Assembly (NCBI GenBank): GCA_022829145.1
Contig: CM040748.1
Coordinates: forward strand, 29,216,501-29,280,500
Length of the DNA: 64,000 nucleotides
Source of the DNA: Albula goreensis
Taxonomy: Eukaryota; Chordata; Actinopteri; Albuliformes; Albulidae
Direction: 5' to 3'
The notes beneath the pieces are model-generated. The model ran no database searches. It was not told the origin of the DNA and was given only the letters and a program-made list of their open reading frames with translations. Within the stretch, counting starts at the first letter, position 1. Every line of letters starts with the position of its first letter. The position numbers were made by a program, and so were the translations under genes. Shown here piece by piece: positions 42,250-54,693 of the stretch.

Positions 42250-45200
42250 AGGGAGTCATATTATACTCCTTGAAAATACTCAATTGCATGCAGTTGCTAT
42301 TTTTCCCAGCACATTTTTAGATTGAAGCACAATGATGTAAATGAATTAACAAAACTGTTTTCTTGGTGTAAACTGTAGTTATATTTGAATGGAAAAGTTC
42401 AAGTGCAATATAAATTATATTTAACTGTTCCTGAAGAAACCTCTCTGATAAAGAGTCTACAGCATCTTAAAAGTCATAATAATCACCATAGCCTGAATAA
42501 ACTGCATGCAAGCTGAAGAACGAAATGGCTGAGCAAGGCCTGAGGAGAATGCTTTGTGGACAGATAATTGAATTTATGTTTATATATAAACTTGCCTATG
42601 GGTATGACTTTCACTCTGTGTTGCACTTCTGGATTTTTATGATAGGTAAAGAATACACACTTTGCCAATTGAAAAGAGACATCCCCTTTGTACTGAAGAT
42701 TAATAAGGATGTATGTCACATTCTTACATGTATGTATGTATTGCAGGAAGCCAATGGCTAGGCCTACATAGTAATTTGATGTGATCTCTCACTGAAGATT
42801 TATTGCCCACTGGGTGGCGATATGGATCTGCAGTGGAAGTATGAGAAATTGGCTGTGCAGAAATTTGGAAAGATGCTGCATGACATCTTGTGTATTATCC
42901 TTCCAAATAATGCACCCAGCTCATTTCCCATGCATGTTGTTTTGACGGGTCTGTGGTCCATTACCTCAGAAACATGAATCACTCTCAACATCATTAGCGT
43001 TTATTCAGGGCCGCCACCAATTGTGGATTTTCTAGGATTGTCATGGAATCGAATCCCATGTCCAGGAAAATGCTACCTTCTCCTTGGGACACAAAATGTC
43101 CCAGAATTTCATCAATCCTGATCCTGAGCTCTCTGTGAATGCATAGGTGTGGCAGCAGGCAGGCCCTGCAGTGAACAGCAAAACTCTTCAAAAAAAAACC
43201 AAACATTAGGGTCTAAATTAGGAAATTAGTTCTTCGCTGACCATCAAACTCACTGAAGTTCAGCAATGTACATCATCAGGTTGTCAAGATATGTGAAAGA
43301 AAATTCCTATGTTATTTGCATGATATTACTTGTTAATGTAACCTGTCTGATGTTTCTATTGTAAGAGGCTCGAAAGGAGACCTGCTGTCGGAAAATATTG
43401 ACTAATTGCCTTGTTATAAGATATGAGTTTCTTAAAACATCTGTGGGCAGATGCACTTTTCTGTTGTTTCGAAACACCATAGGAATGCTACATGGTTTGG
43501 TGAAACAGACCCAAAACCCAAAATCCATCTGAGTTTGAGTTCATTATGACACCCATTCATGCCCAAATTTTTATGCACAAATTAATTTGAGGGAACTATT
43601 CTGGAGGGAAGCAGATGCCAGAATATTGCCACACTGCAAGTGTATGACAACAGCCTATTCTCCCAAATTTCTTTCAAATAGGCTTGTCTTTTTCTGACAG
43701 TGAAGGGCTAACCCTTATTGCAGCAACCTTTGATTTATAAATGTTCGTAGGATAAATTCAGTTGGTAAATATTTGCAATCTGGAAATGGCTTCAATAAAA
43801 ACAAACACATCTTATGCAACACAGTCATAAGGAGAATATGCAGAAATGATTTTGTACTTGCTTTTTTTCGGGGGAGGATAGCTGTTTGAGTAGGAATTTA
43901 CATTAAATTCAACGAAGCCCATCTACTGCCGGATAAAACCAACGGGTCGGGGGCTCCCAGGACACACGTGATGGACGGACATATGTCAAATGTAGCGACG
44001 GTTTTGGACCGTAAGATCTAATGAAAAGGCTTCAAAGGCGATAGATGGGATTCGCCCTTCTTTGTTCAGCATTGTCTGACCCTTGAATCCCGTGGAGGAT
44101 CTGCTCGTTTTCGCTGCCATGCGATTAAGCGATTTGATCTGAATTTTGATGAAAAAGGAATTCTTCCAAAGACATCTGTTAAAAAAACGTCTAAAAAATC
44201 TATTGCAATTTGTCGTTCATGCCAAGGTCAGCTGTGGGGTCCAGAGCTGTTGTCAAGCAATGTTTGTCTGTGTGTAATTCAAGTACCAACTCGGAATTCA
44301 AATTTCTTTGCAACTCTCATGGAGCTACACCGTAGTTGCCATTAAATCGACTTCTTTGTGCAATGTTTGATTGTGCTGTGCTAGAGTGTACTCTTTAGTA
44401 GGACAATGTGAGAAGGAGCGGGTCTGCTTTGGCTGTACGACTGAGAGCTAAGGAATAAAAGGGAAAGATTGGCTTGTGAGGTTCTTTGGCTTGAAGGCGA
44501 GACATCAAGATGTTCCCGGGACAGAGGTATCCGGGAAGAGGGGATGGGGTTTGCCAGCGCGGTTTTCTCTACCGACGAGGTCCTTGGGCCCACCGTCCTG
44601 TGTCTGACTCAGTGGAAGAACTGCTGTGTGGGCCGCCTTCCCATTGGCCAATTTGTGGCGAGTAGCCCTCCCATTGGCCAATTTGTGGTACCACCCAAGA
44701 TGCTGTTTCCAAGCAGCTTGACCTCCAACTGGCGCTATGTTTGTACCCTTTACCAGAAAAGAGCAGCTTTCCTGCCACCTGCAGCTTTTCGGTTTTGCCT
44801 GGTTGTTCAGCAACACGCCCCCGCTCTTCTGATCATCCGGCCTGGCCTCGGGCATGTGTCTTTTGGTCAAGACATCCGTTACATGGCATGCTCAAAGCAT
44901 GACAAAGATTCAATGGAGTGTCACAATTTACGATGCATTCAAATAAATACCGGCTGGAAAAATGTGAATTGAGAATGTGTACTTTGGAAACATGCTTTGC
45001 ACCAAATTGTCCAACCCTAATGTTTGTTCTCTGTTATTCATGACCAAGAAAATGTGTCCACCAGACCTCTGAGGAGCCAAATGGTGGAATAAAAAGTTCT
45101 CTAATTGACTCTCCAGAGTCATGATGTATCATTTCTCCAGTCAATGTGTGCAAATCACCTTTAAACTGGGCCCTGTGGTGACAGCAGCTGAGAATTTAAT

Positions 45201-48200
45201 GCAGTGATGAAGTAGGTGTCTTGGTTCTGGCTGCCTGCTGCTTAAAGGCTGTGGACTGGCCTATGTCCTCCCTATTTCTGCTATCGTATCATGAAGTTAC
45301 GCCTTGAGTTGATTGGACGTCCTGTTTTGGTGATCTACAAAGCATTTCTTGTTTTTTGCTGTTCGAGTACCCCCCTCATGGTTTTACAGTCTACTGCTAA
45401 GAACCCCAGACTCCAATTCTATTACATTGGCACTACCCTCGCCCTCATTTTGTGTCTCTGTTTCCTACCACAGGATATGAACAAACTTTTGTTCATGATT
45501 AATGTTTCAGTATTTAAATAGGGAGCAAGTCAATTAAATTCATCAACCTCTTCATTCTCTAGTGATCTTATGAAGGGAAAAATTCCTAAGACCAATCTCC
45601 TCAACTGTCCAATAGGAGGACAGTTGACCACATGAAATGTCTTTCCTTTGATCAAAGTGGTATAATGGCTGTTTACTGAGGAACTGTTTAATTTGGATTT
45701 AAATAGTACTTTGTGCTCCCCACACAATGTGAAAGATTTCGAAACTCTGGAAAATGTACAAAGAACGTCAACAAAATTGGTTCCTGGTGTGAAATGTACA
45801 AGTTATGAGAAAGGACTTAAAACACGTAAGAATTTTTAAGGGTTACATTCAATAGCAGCTTCAGAACAAGTGGATCTTTGGCCTACTGCTATTGTAGTAA
45901 TATATTAAAATGGATTTATGTAAAAAAAAAATATATATAAAATTTGATCATAGTGTAGTGTGGCTATTGCTATACCTCACCATAGTAAAACGATGCCGCT
46001 GCAGCCAAGCACTTCCTCATTGGGTCAGAGTAGAGCAGGATTTGAGGGGAAAAATATGATAATTCTTTCATTTACGCAAGAGGTTCATTTCCCACTGCTC
46101 ATATTCACCATGATGTAGATCAAACATGAACAATGAGGCTCCTGGGCTGAGGCGTTGCCGTGGTTCTTCCCAGTTTATCCCTGAACTTCCTGTGCCAAAA
46201 AATCTGTGGATCCCTGTGGCCCGGGTGCTATACGGGTGACTGCTTTTTAATTTCTCCCATGAGCCATTGCACTCTATTCTCAGCTCATATCCCTGACAGA
46301 ACTGCAGAAGCCATCAAAGAGAGAAGGGGCCTGATTCAGATTCTGGCCACTGTGTCATTTTTTCTGTTATTTGAAATAATGTTTTTACAGATAAAACATT
46401 ATATGTGATTTTTGAACATAAATTAAAAAGCTCCTTCATCTGAGCTTTTCTGTTTAAGAGAAGACTGTGTTTTATCACAAACTAAAAAGACATTTCAAAA
46501 CATGTGCACATAACACATACATTTGATCATGCATAAGCACTGAATTTACATAAACCCAGCTGTGGTCACCAGTGATTCACCAGTGTCTGGGCTTTGTCTC
46601 CCCTTCCCACCCACCCCCTGTCCGTCGAGCCATTCTTTGATTGGATAAGAACAGGTATCAGTCAGCTGGCTGGTCCTGCCATTGTCACGCACCAAAGAGC
46701 TTGAGGACAGATTTGGAACAACCTGATAACAGACATGAAGACCTACTGGCAAACATGGCAAGGGGTGCATTTTTGCGGGCACCGGAACAAGGAATCTAAA
46801 AGGGTAGCAGTTATGGATAGTTAGTGGATATCGGAAGACTTGAAAAGCAAACACCCGCTCTTTGTTCTTTTCTTCTTTCTTTCTTTCTTGGCTCAGCCTG
46901 AGAACACAAATTATAAAATAATTTGCTGGGTCTGTTTTTTGGCACATCATAGCAGAGGAGATGAAAGCAGGCCAGTTCCTGGTAATCAAGATCCTGATAA
47001 TTAAAGCAACGTAAGTGCATCATTCTCCAAAAGGAAATCACCACATGACACAAGTCTTGCATCTTTCTGGCATCTTTGAAACAAAAAAAGACTTACTGAC
47101 AGAGCGGCGTGAAGGTCAATTCACAAATGAGTTCAATTTGGAAATCCACTTTATTCATGTGACTGATATTAAAAAACAGACAACAAAGCTTCTCAGAATG
47201 GTTAGGATGAAAGTGAAGCAAATGCACATGCAACTGGTTTGGCTAAAGAAAATTCCATCCTGTTGATAGAAATCAAGGTAAATGGTGTTCGGTCTCTATG
47301 TGAAAGCCACATTGGTTTGTTTATTGAGGCATAGACTTTCTGTAGAGAAAAGATCTCTGAAAAGCCGCGTTCTTGACTGTTAGATTGTTTATTTGCTCAT
47401 CAGGCATCCATTTACAAGGAAAATGATGAGGCATGGGCTTAAAAATTTGTATGCTGTATACAAACAATGTATAATTGTTTGTATACAACAGATATAGATT
47501 TGTTGCTCTGGAGTACATGACGCATGAAACAAAATTAGTTGTGGTATCAATCCTATCTGTTAAATCTCAACACAGCGGCGCAGCGGAGATTTTTGAAGTG
47601 GGGGGGGCAAACTGTGAGCAAAACAATTCAACTCAACTTTTAAGCTCATACAATATATTTTCTTTTTTTTATCAAAAGTGGGGGGGACAGATCGGGGACC
47701 CTATGAAACCAGGGAGGGATGTATCCCCCCCATAATCTGTGCCCCTGGCTCAACATGATATGATCTATGCTTGTTAACATTAAAAAAGGTTAGTGTTAAA
47801 AGGGTTTTTCCCTTGTCAGTGGAGCTCAACCTCATGTGGTTGAAGGCTACAGACTGTAATATCATGAAAGGCATAAACTGAGTAAATATTGCCGGGTGTA
47901 AATGGATGGTATCTCAGGATATCGTGACTTGTTTTTTGATTTGCCAACATAAATACCAATAATCTCTGAAGCCGATTTAGTAGTTTTGTCAATATGGACC
48001 ACATCATGTCAAATTTCAAATCCAGATTGAACTTTCAGTCATATTGTAACCTTAAAATCATCTGAGTATCGAGGTCACTTCCTGTGTCTGAATATCATTG
48101 TGGCACATCAGGCAACACGACAATTTCTGGAGTTCAGGCTTGATGAGAAGTGGAACGTTCCCATTCAAGACTTACACCACTCCAGATATGATACTGATCT

Positions 48201-49956
48201 GATGTAAAATACTGTAAATTGAACCTTTTTCCCACAATTTTTTACATTTCTAATTCAAGAGTCCTGTTTAGATACTATGAATTGGACTCATTGTCCAGCT
48301 AGTTGCTCCAAATTGGCGGTTGAGGTGACCTCCACCTTTCACTGCAAAGCACACCAGAGACTATAAATAGAAGGGTGTCTGGCGTCTTAACGGTTAAGAT
48401 GAATTATCAGTCTGTCATTGATTAGTCAGGACCTTTCCAGGGAGGCTTCTTCCAGTAGATGGTAATTTGGATCTAAATGGGTAATACACCCATTGAAGGA
48501 ATGTGTTTGTGAATCCTGCTAGAAATTAGCGCCTGAAAAATATTGCAGCCTAGAAACACATAGGAATGTGCAAAATTGAAAAGTGATTTCCCGGTTTCGG
48601 AAAATGTTTCCAGAAATGTGACCATTCCTCAAACATTCTAAGAACATTACATTGTTCCCAACAAGTTCTGTCAAGGTCACAAGAAAACAATCCAGGTAAA
48701 CAGCATTCAAGGTACACAAACAAAACTGGACAAAATGTACATTCTGGAAACATCTGCACTAACGATCTGTTCCATCTCTTTGTTATCTCTTCGGCTTTAA
48801 CTGCACATCTCGGTATTGATTTACATTTTTTAAATGACTTTTGATCCACTCTTTTGATACTCTTAGTTTGTTGTGTGTTTATTTATGAGTCTATATATTG
48901 TAAGGAAAAATGCAATACCTGCTTAGTGTTCTTGGATTGTCACCTAATACAAACAAAACAATGCAATGGTCAAGGGGGTTAAAATCAAAGGGAGTTGATT
49001 AGCGTGGCTTTCCCTGAATGACCATCTGGTTGCTTTCAACACCACATGTTTTGTTCCTAAGACTGTAGGAAACTGTATGAGATTTGATACCTCTGTCCTT
49101 TTCCATTTTACTTCAGCATTTTGTCAGGCTTGGGGTATGAAGCTTGTTCCTACACCGCACCATGTTTGTAGTTGATCTGGCTTTCTTTTATCCGGAATGT
49201 TTCATACCGTACACACATACAGCTTTTTTGCTTTGTTATTAAATTGCTTTTAACCTAAATTTTGGAATTATGAATCTTACTTTACAAGAAGGAAAAATCC
49301 CCACTACATATCATTTCTGTCACCTTACTCCACTGTTATGCAATATTATTTACATTTAGTCAGGGAGCTAATAATGTTACCTGTTCTGCTGCTTTTGCAA
49401 GAATCTCTCTCTCTCTCTTTCCCATCCAGAAAGAGTGCAGGTGCAGAAAGGAGCAAAGATTTTCTGTCCAAGCTGATCTTGGTATAAAAAAACGCTCTGG
49501 AAGACTTGCATACTTGAGAGTGAATGAATATATCCATCTCACAGGGGTCTGTGGAGTGAAACCTGGTCCAAGCTCAGGAAGCTTAACAAAGCAGGTCTCT
49601 GACATGAGCCTAAGTTTCCCTGCAACGGACACTCTCATCCTTGCCTCTTACTCTTGCCCTTACCTTCCTTTTTTTAAATCTTGAGCAGCACTTAGTCCAT
49701 GATGTTGCCATAAAGAAAGGCTAAATACAGACCCGGCAGCTCCTTCAACAAGTATTAGCATCAGCCAGTATCAGGGTGGTAGTGCTCTCATATTTCAGCT
49801 TTGTTTCCTTTTCTAAATGAGTAGGCAACACATACCAGAGGTGGAGAGGAAGACGAGCTAAGGGTGCATCCCCTTCCTTGTGGTTTTAGAGGAGGAGTGA
49901 TGGAGGCAGGAGGTGGGATTGGGACGTGGACGAGATTCTGCTTCAGAAATAACAAG
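42250..49956. other. memo1-srd5a2 intergenic region
   Basis: About 7.7 kb. No gene recognised on either strand; ORFs up to 167 aa (44469-44972) resemble nothing known. It includes a 30-bp tandem pair of ATTGGCCAAT palindromes (44,639-44,688), a perfect short inverted repeat at 47,455 and a 175-bp hAT-like MITE at 47,573. Confidence 0.6.
47573..47747. mobile_element. hAT-like MITE with near-perfect TSD
   Basis: It begins cagcggcgcagc and ends ctgtgcccctg, with G-rich sequence inside one end and C-rich inside the other. The flanks are tctcaaca (47565-47572) and gctcaaca (47748-47755), a 7/8 match of hAT size. Confidence 0.6.
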
Positions 49957-50237
49957 ATGTTGCTGTGTGGAGATGCCATGGTTCAGAGGTCCAGCTGGGG
50001 GCTGATGGCAATGGGGGTGGCCTACTTATTCAAGCAGGTGCATTGCCACACGCCGTACGGCCGTTACATGCCAGGGAGCGCCGACCCTGTGCGGACCGTC
50101 CCTGCCAAGCTAGCCTGGTTCCTCCAGGAGCTGCCGTCCTTTCTGGTCCCCATGCTCCTGATTTTGACCTCGCATGAACCCCCCGGCCTGGGCCAGACTC
50201 TTCTCTCCTGGACCTTCTGTGTCCACTACTTCCAAAG
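49957..50237 (+). CDS. srd5a2: srd5a2 candidate first exon 1a
   Basis: From the ATG at 49957 the exon is 281 bp, matching the human exon. It reads MGVAYLFKQVHCHTPYGRY, then VPAKLAWFLQELPSFLVP and FCVHYFQR, with donor gtacgt. The frame is open upstream to 49864; the ATG at 49978 is an alternative. Roughly half the residues after GRY match exon 1b. Confidence 0.8.
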
Positions 50238-53200
50238 GTACGTTACACGGTTAAACGTTCAGTGACAGATCAGCTCTGATTAAATACTTTTTCTTTCCTC
50301 AACAACAGAACACGTGATCCTTGTTGGACTAAATGAGTTAAACTGTTAAAAGTTAACACTGATCATTTCGTTATGTGTGGGCATACTGGTCTTGGTGGCT
50401 AGCCCACAGTCACAGATACTGAGTCACACACCCTACTGCCTTCACTCCAATACAGAATCTTGATAACTTTGTCAGCTTGGCCACAACTTTCTGCAATCTG
50501 TTCAGTGGCAGCAAGTTTGTAAAGGCAGATTCTGCTCAATTAGACAGTTTAGAATTTCACACACCCACTTTTTTGTGGGTCAGAAGTTAACAACTGGGCT
50601 ATTACATTATTGGCAAAACCCATTCCTGGAGGTTGAGCAGATTTATTTCACATTTGGAGAGGAAATTAGCCAGGCTCATTGTCGTGGAGCTGAAATGTAA
50701 GGCTAAAAGCGTTTGTGGCTAAAAAGTCCCCCATAACCCTTCTCTGGGAACCTGCGGCAAGAGGCTGGCTGAAAGAAACAGACGCACAGTCTCTCTCAGT
50801 GTCAGAACATTAAAAAGTATCTTCCTGCCATGTAAAAGAATATCTACGCATTCCCATGTAATGCATTTTAAATCAATCTTCCCATCACTACGAAACTGTG
50901 TCATTCCCACAGACTTTGTGTTGGTTCTTTAAAGCTCCTGAGCTTTAAATCAGAAGGGGGTAAGAGAAGGGAAAAAACATTGTTGGAAATGAAATAAGTT
51001 CAGTTTATTTGCTGAAATGATCCAAAAGAGGTTACACAGCGGTAACGATGACATATTTCAAACAGAAAGCTGAATCAGTGGAGAGTGATTTGCTAATGTA
51101 TTTTAATTTAATGTATTTTGTACTTGGTAGCTCGAAGTTTGATGACCTATTTTCTACTTTTAGGAATGTTTTTGTGTGTGAATGTGAACCATTATCAGCT
51201 GTATCTATAGAAAGAAGTCATACCGGTTTAAGTCGGGAGTTTCATGTATTGCACAACAAAAACCAAACCCCATTTTGTTATCAAATGTTGTTATCAAAAC
51301 CAAATGGAAGCATGCAGTACAATTGTACAACATAAAATTTCATAACAAGAATTTCCCGTGCAGAAATTGCTCTTTGGGTGAAGGATTACTTGAGAGTACG
51401 TTTGCATAATATTTATGAGAAATGAGTTATAAAAACAATATATGTTTACAATGCTTACAATATGTGTTTACAACAGCACCTGTTGTCACCACTGATTCCT
51501 GCTGCCATAATACAAATATTGGCCAGCACATTCGGTCTCTTTAAGAGCATATGCAATTCAATCAAAACAGACTTTAATAAGTTATTTTATATTATTTTAT
51601 ATATCTGTTTGGATATCTTCTTATTAGAGACAAGCAAATACATCATTTGGAATGAGTTCCATGCATTCCAAAACAGAAAACCTCATTCCATTCAAAAGAC
51701 AACAGCCCTAACAATTAATCTTCCCATCACACAAAACTGTGCCATTCCCCCCCAACATTCCCACAAACTTGTGTCGGTTCTTCAAAGCCCCTGAGCTTTA
51801 AATCAGAAAGGGGGTAAAATGCACAAGAGAAGGGGAAAAAAAATCTTTGGAAATGAGTTCAGTTCAGTTTATTTGACATGATCCAAAAGAGGTTACGCAG
51901 CGGTAACGATGGCCGATTTCAAACAGAAAGCTGAATCAGTGGAGAGTGATTTGCTATGCTAGAGGGTGTGACTGCTTTTTTCACAGACCTGAAGAGATGA
52001 AATAGAATATATAGATTTTTAAGTGTCTGTCCTTCCAATGACTCTTCCTCCAAAACCTGTTAAGCAGAGTACATTTGTTTCAATAAGATAAGCCATATTG
52101 AATAGAATTTAATGAATATCCTCATTTAAAAACGTACTGCCTCTCACACCCCTACATATTGATCGCACATAGATCACTCTTAAAGATTCAAACAGAGTAT
52201 TTATTGTTGTGTGGTAAAGGTATTAAAGGACAGTTACAAAAGTTGCTTTAGTTTAGTTGAGCTGTTACAGATTTTTGTATTATGTCAAAACAGTTCCTCT
52301 CAAAAGCTTTAGACCTCTGAAAGGGCAATACAGTGTGGGCTGTCTTGCACAGACAATCGTCTTACAAACATTGCTGGAAGGATTCATAACAGTTTGAGTC
52401 ATGCTTATCAGTCAAATGATACAAACAGTCAGAGGAGCTCATTGATAGTATTTTTGTAGACCAAAAAAAAAAAAAAAAAAAAAACCTTTAGGTCAATATC
52501 TTCCTTACTTTGGTTTTCAAATGACATGAAAAAGATTTAGGTGGAGCATGTAAAATGCAAAATAAATACATACATTTAGGAAAAATCGAATGTTTTCTGA
52601 TCTGTAATGCACAACCTTGACGGTTTGTTTGCTCGGTTATACAGTAACGAAGTTGGTGGAAAGTTGCATAAGTTTTCCTCCACTGTGCAGCTGTTGACAG
52701 TTATTCTCGAGCTGTTCCAGCGCGCGGCTTTTACTGTGCGAAAGCATGCCCCACTGCGCGAGCTTCGTGGCGAGCTACTGCTATACCCTCATCCTGACTG
52801 GGATAGGTGTCGCCTATGCACAGGTAATCGCTAAGCGAGTCGCAAGGTATGGACGTTACGTTACACCGCCCGACACAAAGCGTTTGATGCCCGCAAAAGT
52901 AGCTTGGCTGCTGCAGGAGCTTCCGTCTTTCCTATTGCCTGTGCTGTTGTGGCTACATTCGGGTCCAGGCGATAGGATCGGGAGAGTCTTTTTGGGGCTC
53001 TATTGCGGACACTACTTCCAGAGGTAAGCGAATCAAAGAGGCATCGCGGGGCTTGTGATTCTAAGGTTGCAGGGTCAGTTGACAGGAGAGACATTGGTGT
53101 TAAAGTCTTGGGACAAGTACGTCTGAGCAGCTTTCTCAAATGTACAGTTGGGTAAAACATTTGAGGTCCTTCCCCTAAATGTAGCGTGAAGGAGATTTAG

Positions 53201-54661
53201 GCAGAGAAAGAAAAACTCAAATATGACACCATACTGGCTAGTCGGGACAAGTAAGGGGAAAATGAAATCAAGTTGAATAAGCAGCTTTCACGGGCTAATG
53301 TATAAATTTTGATTAATGAACTTGGTAGCTTGAAGTTTGACCTATTTTCTACTTTTGGAATGTTTTTGTGTGTTTATGTGTACCATTATCAGCTGTATCT
53401 ATAGAAAGAAGGCATACCGGTTTAAGTCGGGAGTTTCATGTTTTGCACAACAAAAACACATCCCCATGTTTTTATCAAATGTTGTTATCAAAACCAAATG
53501 GAAGCATGCAGTACAATTGTACAACATAAAATTTCATAACAAGAATTTCCCATGCAGAAATTGCTCTTTGGGTGAAGGATTACTTGAGAGTACGTTTGCA
53601 TAATATTTATGAGAAATGAATCATAAAAACAATATATGTTTACGATGCTTACAATATGTTTTACAACAGCACCTGTTGTCACCACTGATTCCTGCTGCCA
53701 TAATGCAAATATTGGCCAGCACATTCGGTCTCTTTAAGAGCATATGCAATTCAATCAAAACAGACTTTAATAAGTTATTTTATATTATTTTATATATCTG
53801 TTTGGATATCTTCTTATTAGAGACAAGCAAACACATCATTTGGAATGAGTTCCATGCATTCCAAAACAGAAAACCTCATTCCATTCAAAAGACAACAGCC
53901 CTAACATGCTAACATGTCATTTAGAATGTGATCTTCACATTTTAAAGTAGGAAGGTATGTGTCCTTAAAAAACACTTAAGACGGTTTTGATTGAATCGGC
54001 AGTGGTTCCCAGCATTGGTCCTGGGGATATGGGTATGCTGGTTTTGCAACTGCAACCCCAGAATCTTGACAACCTGCTCATAATTGTTCGATTGTTCATG
54101 CTTTTCTTGATAAGACAGATAATTATACCTTTCCTTATACCTATGGATGTCATGAAGAAATAGCTCCCCAGTACGGACGTTGGGAACCACTGCCTTAAGG
54201 AAACTAAGCTGGTCTGGTTGGATACCGTACACCACTTACAGACAAAAGTCTGTTTTGATTTGCATACTGTATTGCCCTTTAAGAGACTAAGTTGGTTTGT
54301 TTGATTAGGTCTTGGCCAATGTCAGGGTCAGGGTCTTGGAGATAATTTAAAAAAATCTTTTATATCATGTGTTGGGGCTTTGCAAATGAGCAAAATTTTA
54401 GACATGATTATTATTTTTTTTTTTTTATTTTAGGACGTTCATCTATTCCTTGCTGACCAACGGACGCCCCACCCCTCTCCGTATCGTTATTTTCGCCGCG
54501 ATCTTTTGCTCCTTGAACGGTTTATTCCAGGGTTACTACATGCTGTACTGCGCCAAATACAGCGAGAGCTGGCTGTCAGACATCCGCCTGGTTACTGGTG
54601 AGAGACAGAGAAAGAGAAAGTGTGCGAGAGCGTGTGTTTGAGAGAGAGAATGTGAGAGAGG

Positions 54662-54693
<32 letters not shown>

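Noticed and set aside
44469-44972. 167-aa ORF, longest in the window
   Set aside because: Contains the tandem CCAAT repeat in frame, has an opposing 121-aa ORF, and resembles no family.
46546-46989. 147-aa minus-strand ORF
   Set aside because: Low-complexity lysine/glutamate stretch and no recognisable domain.
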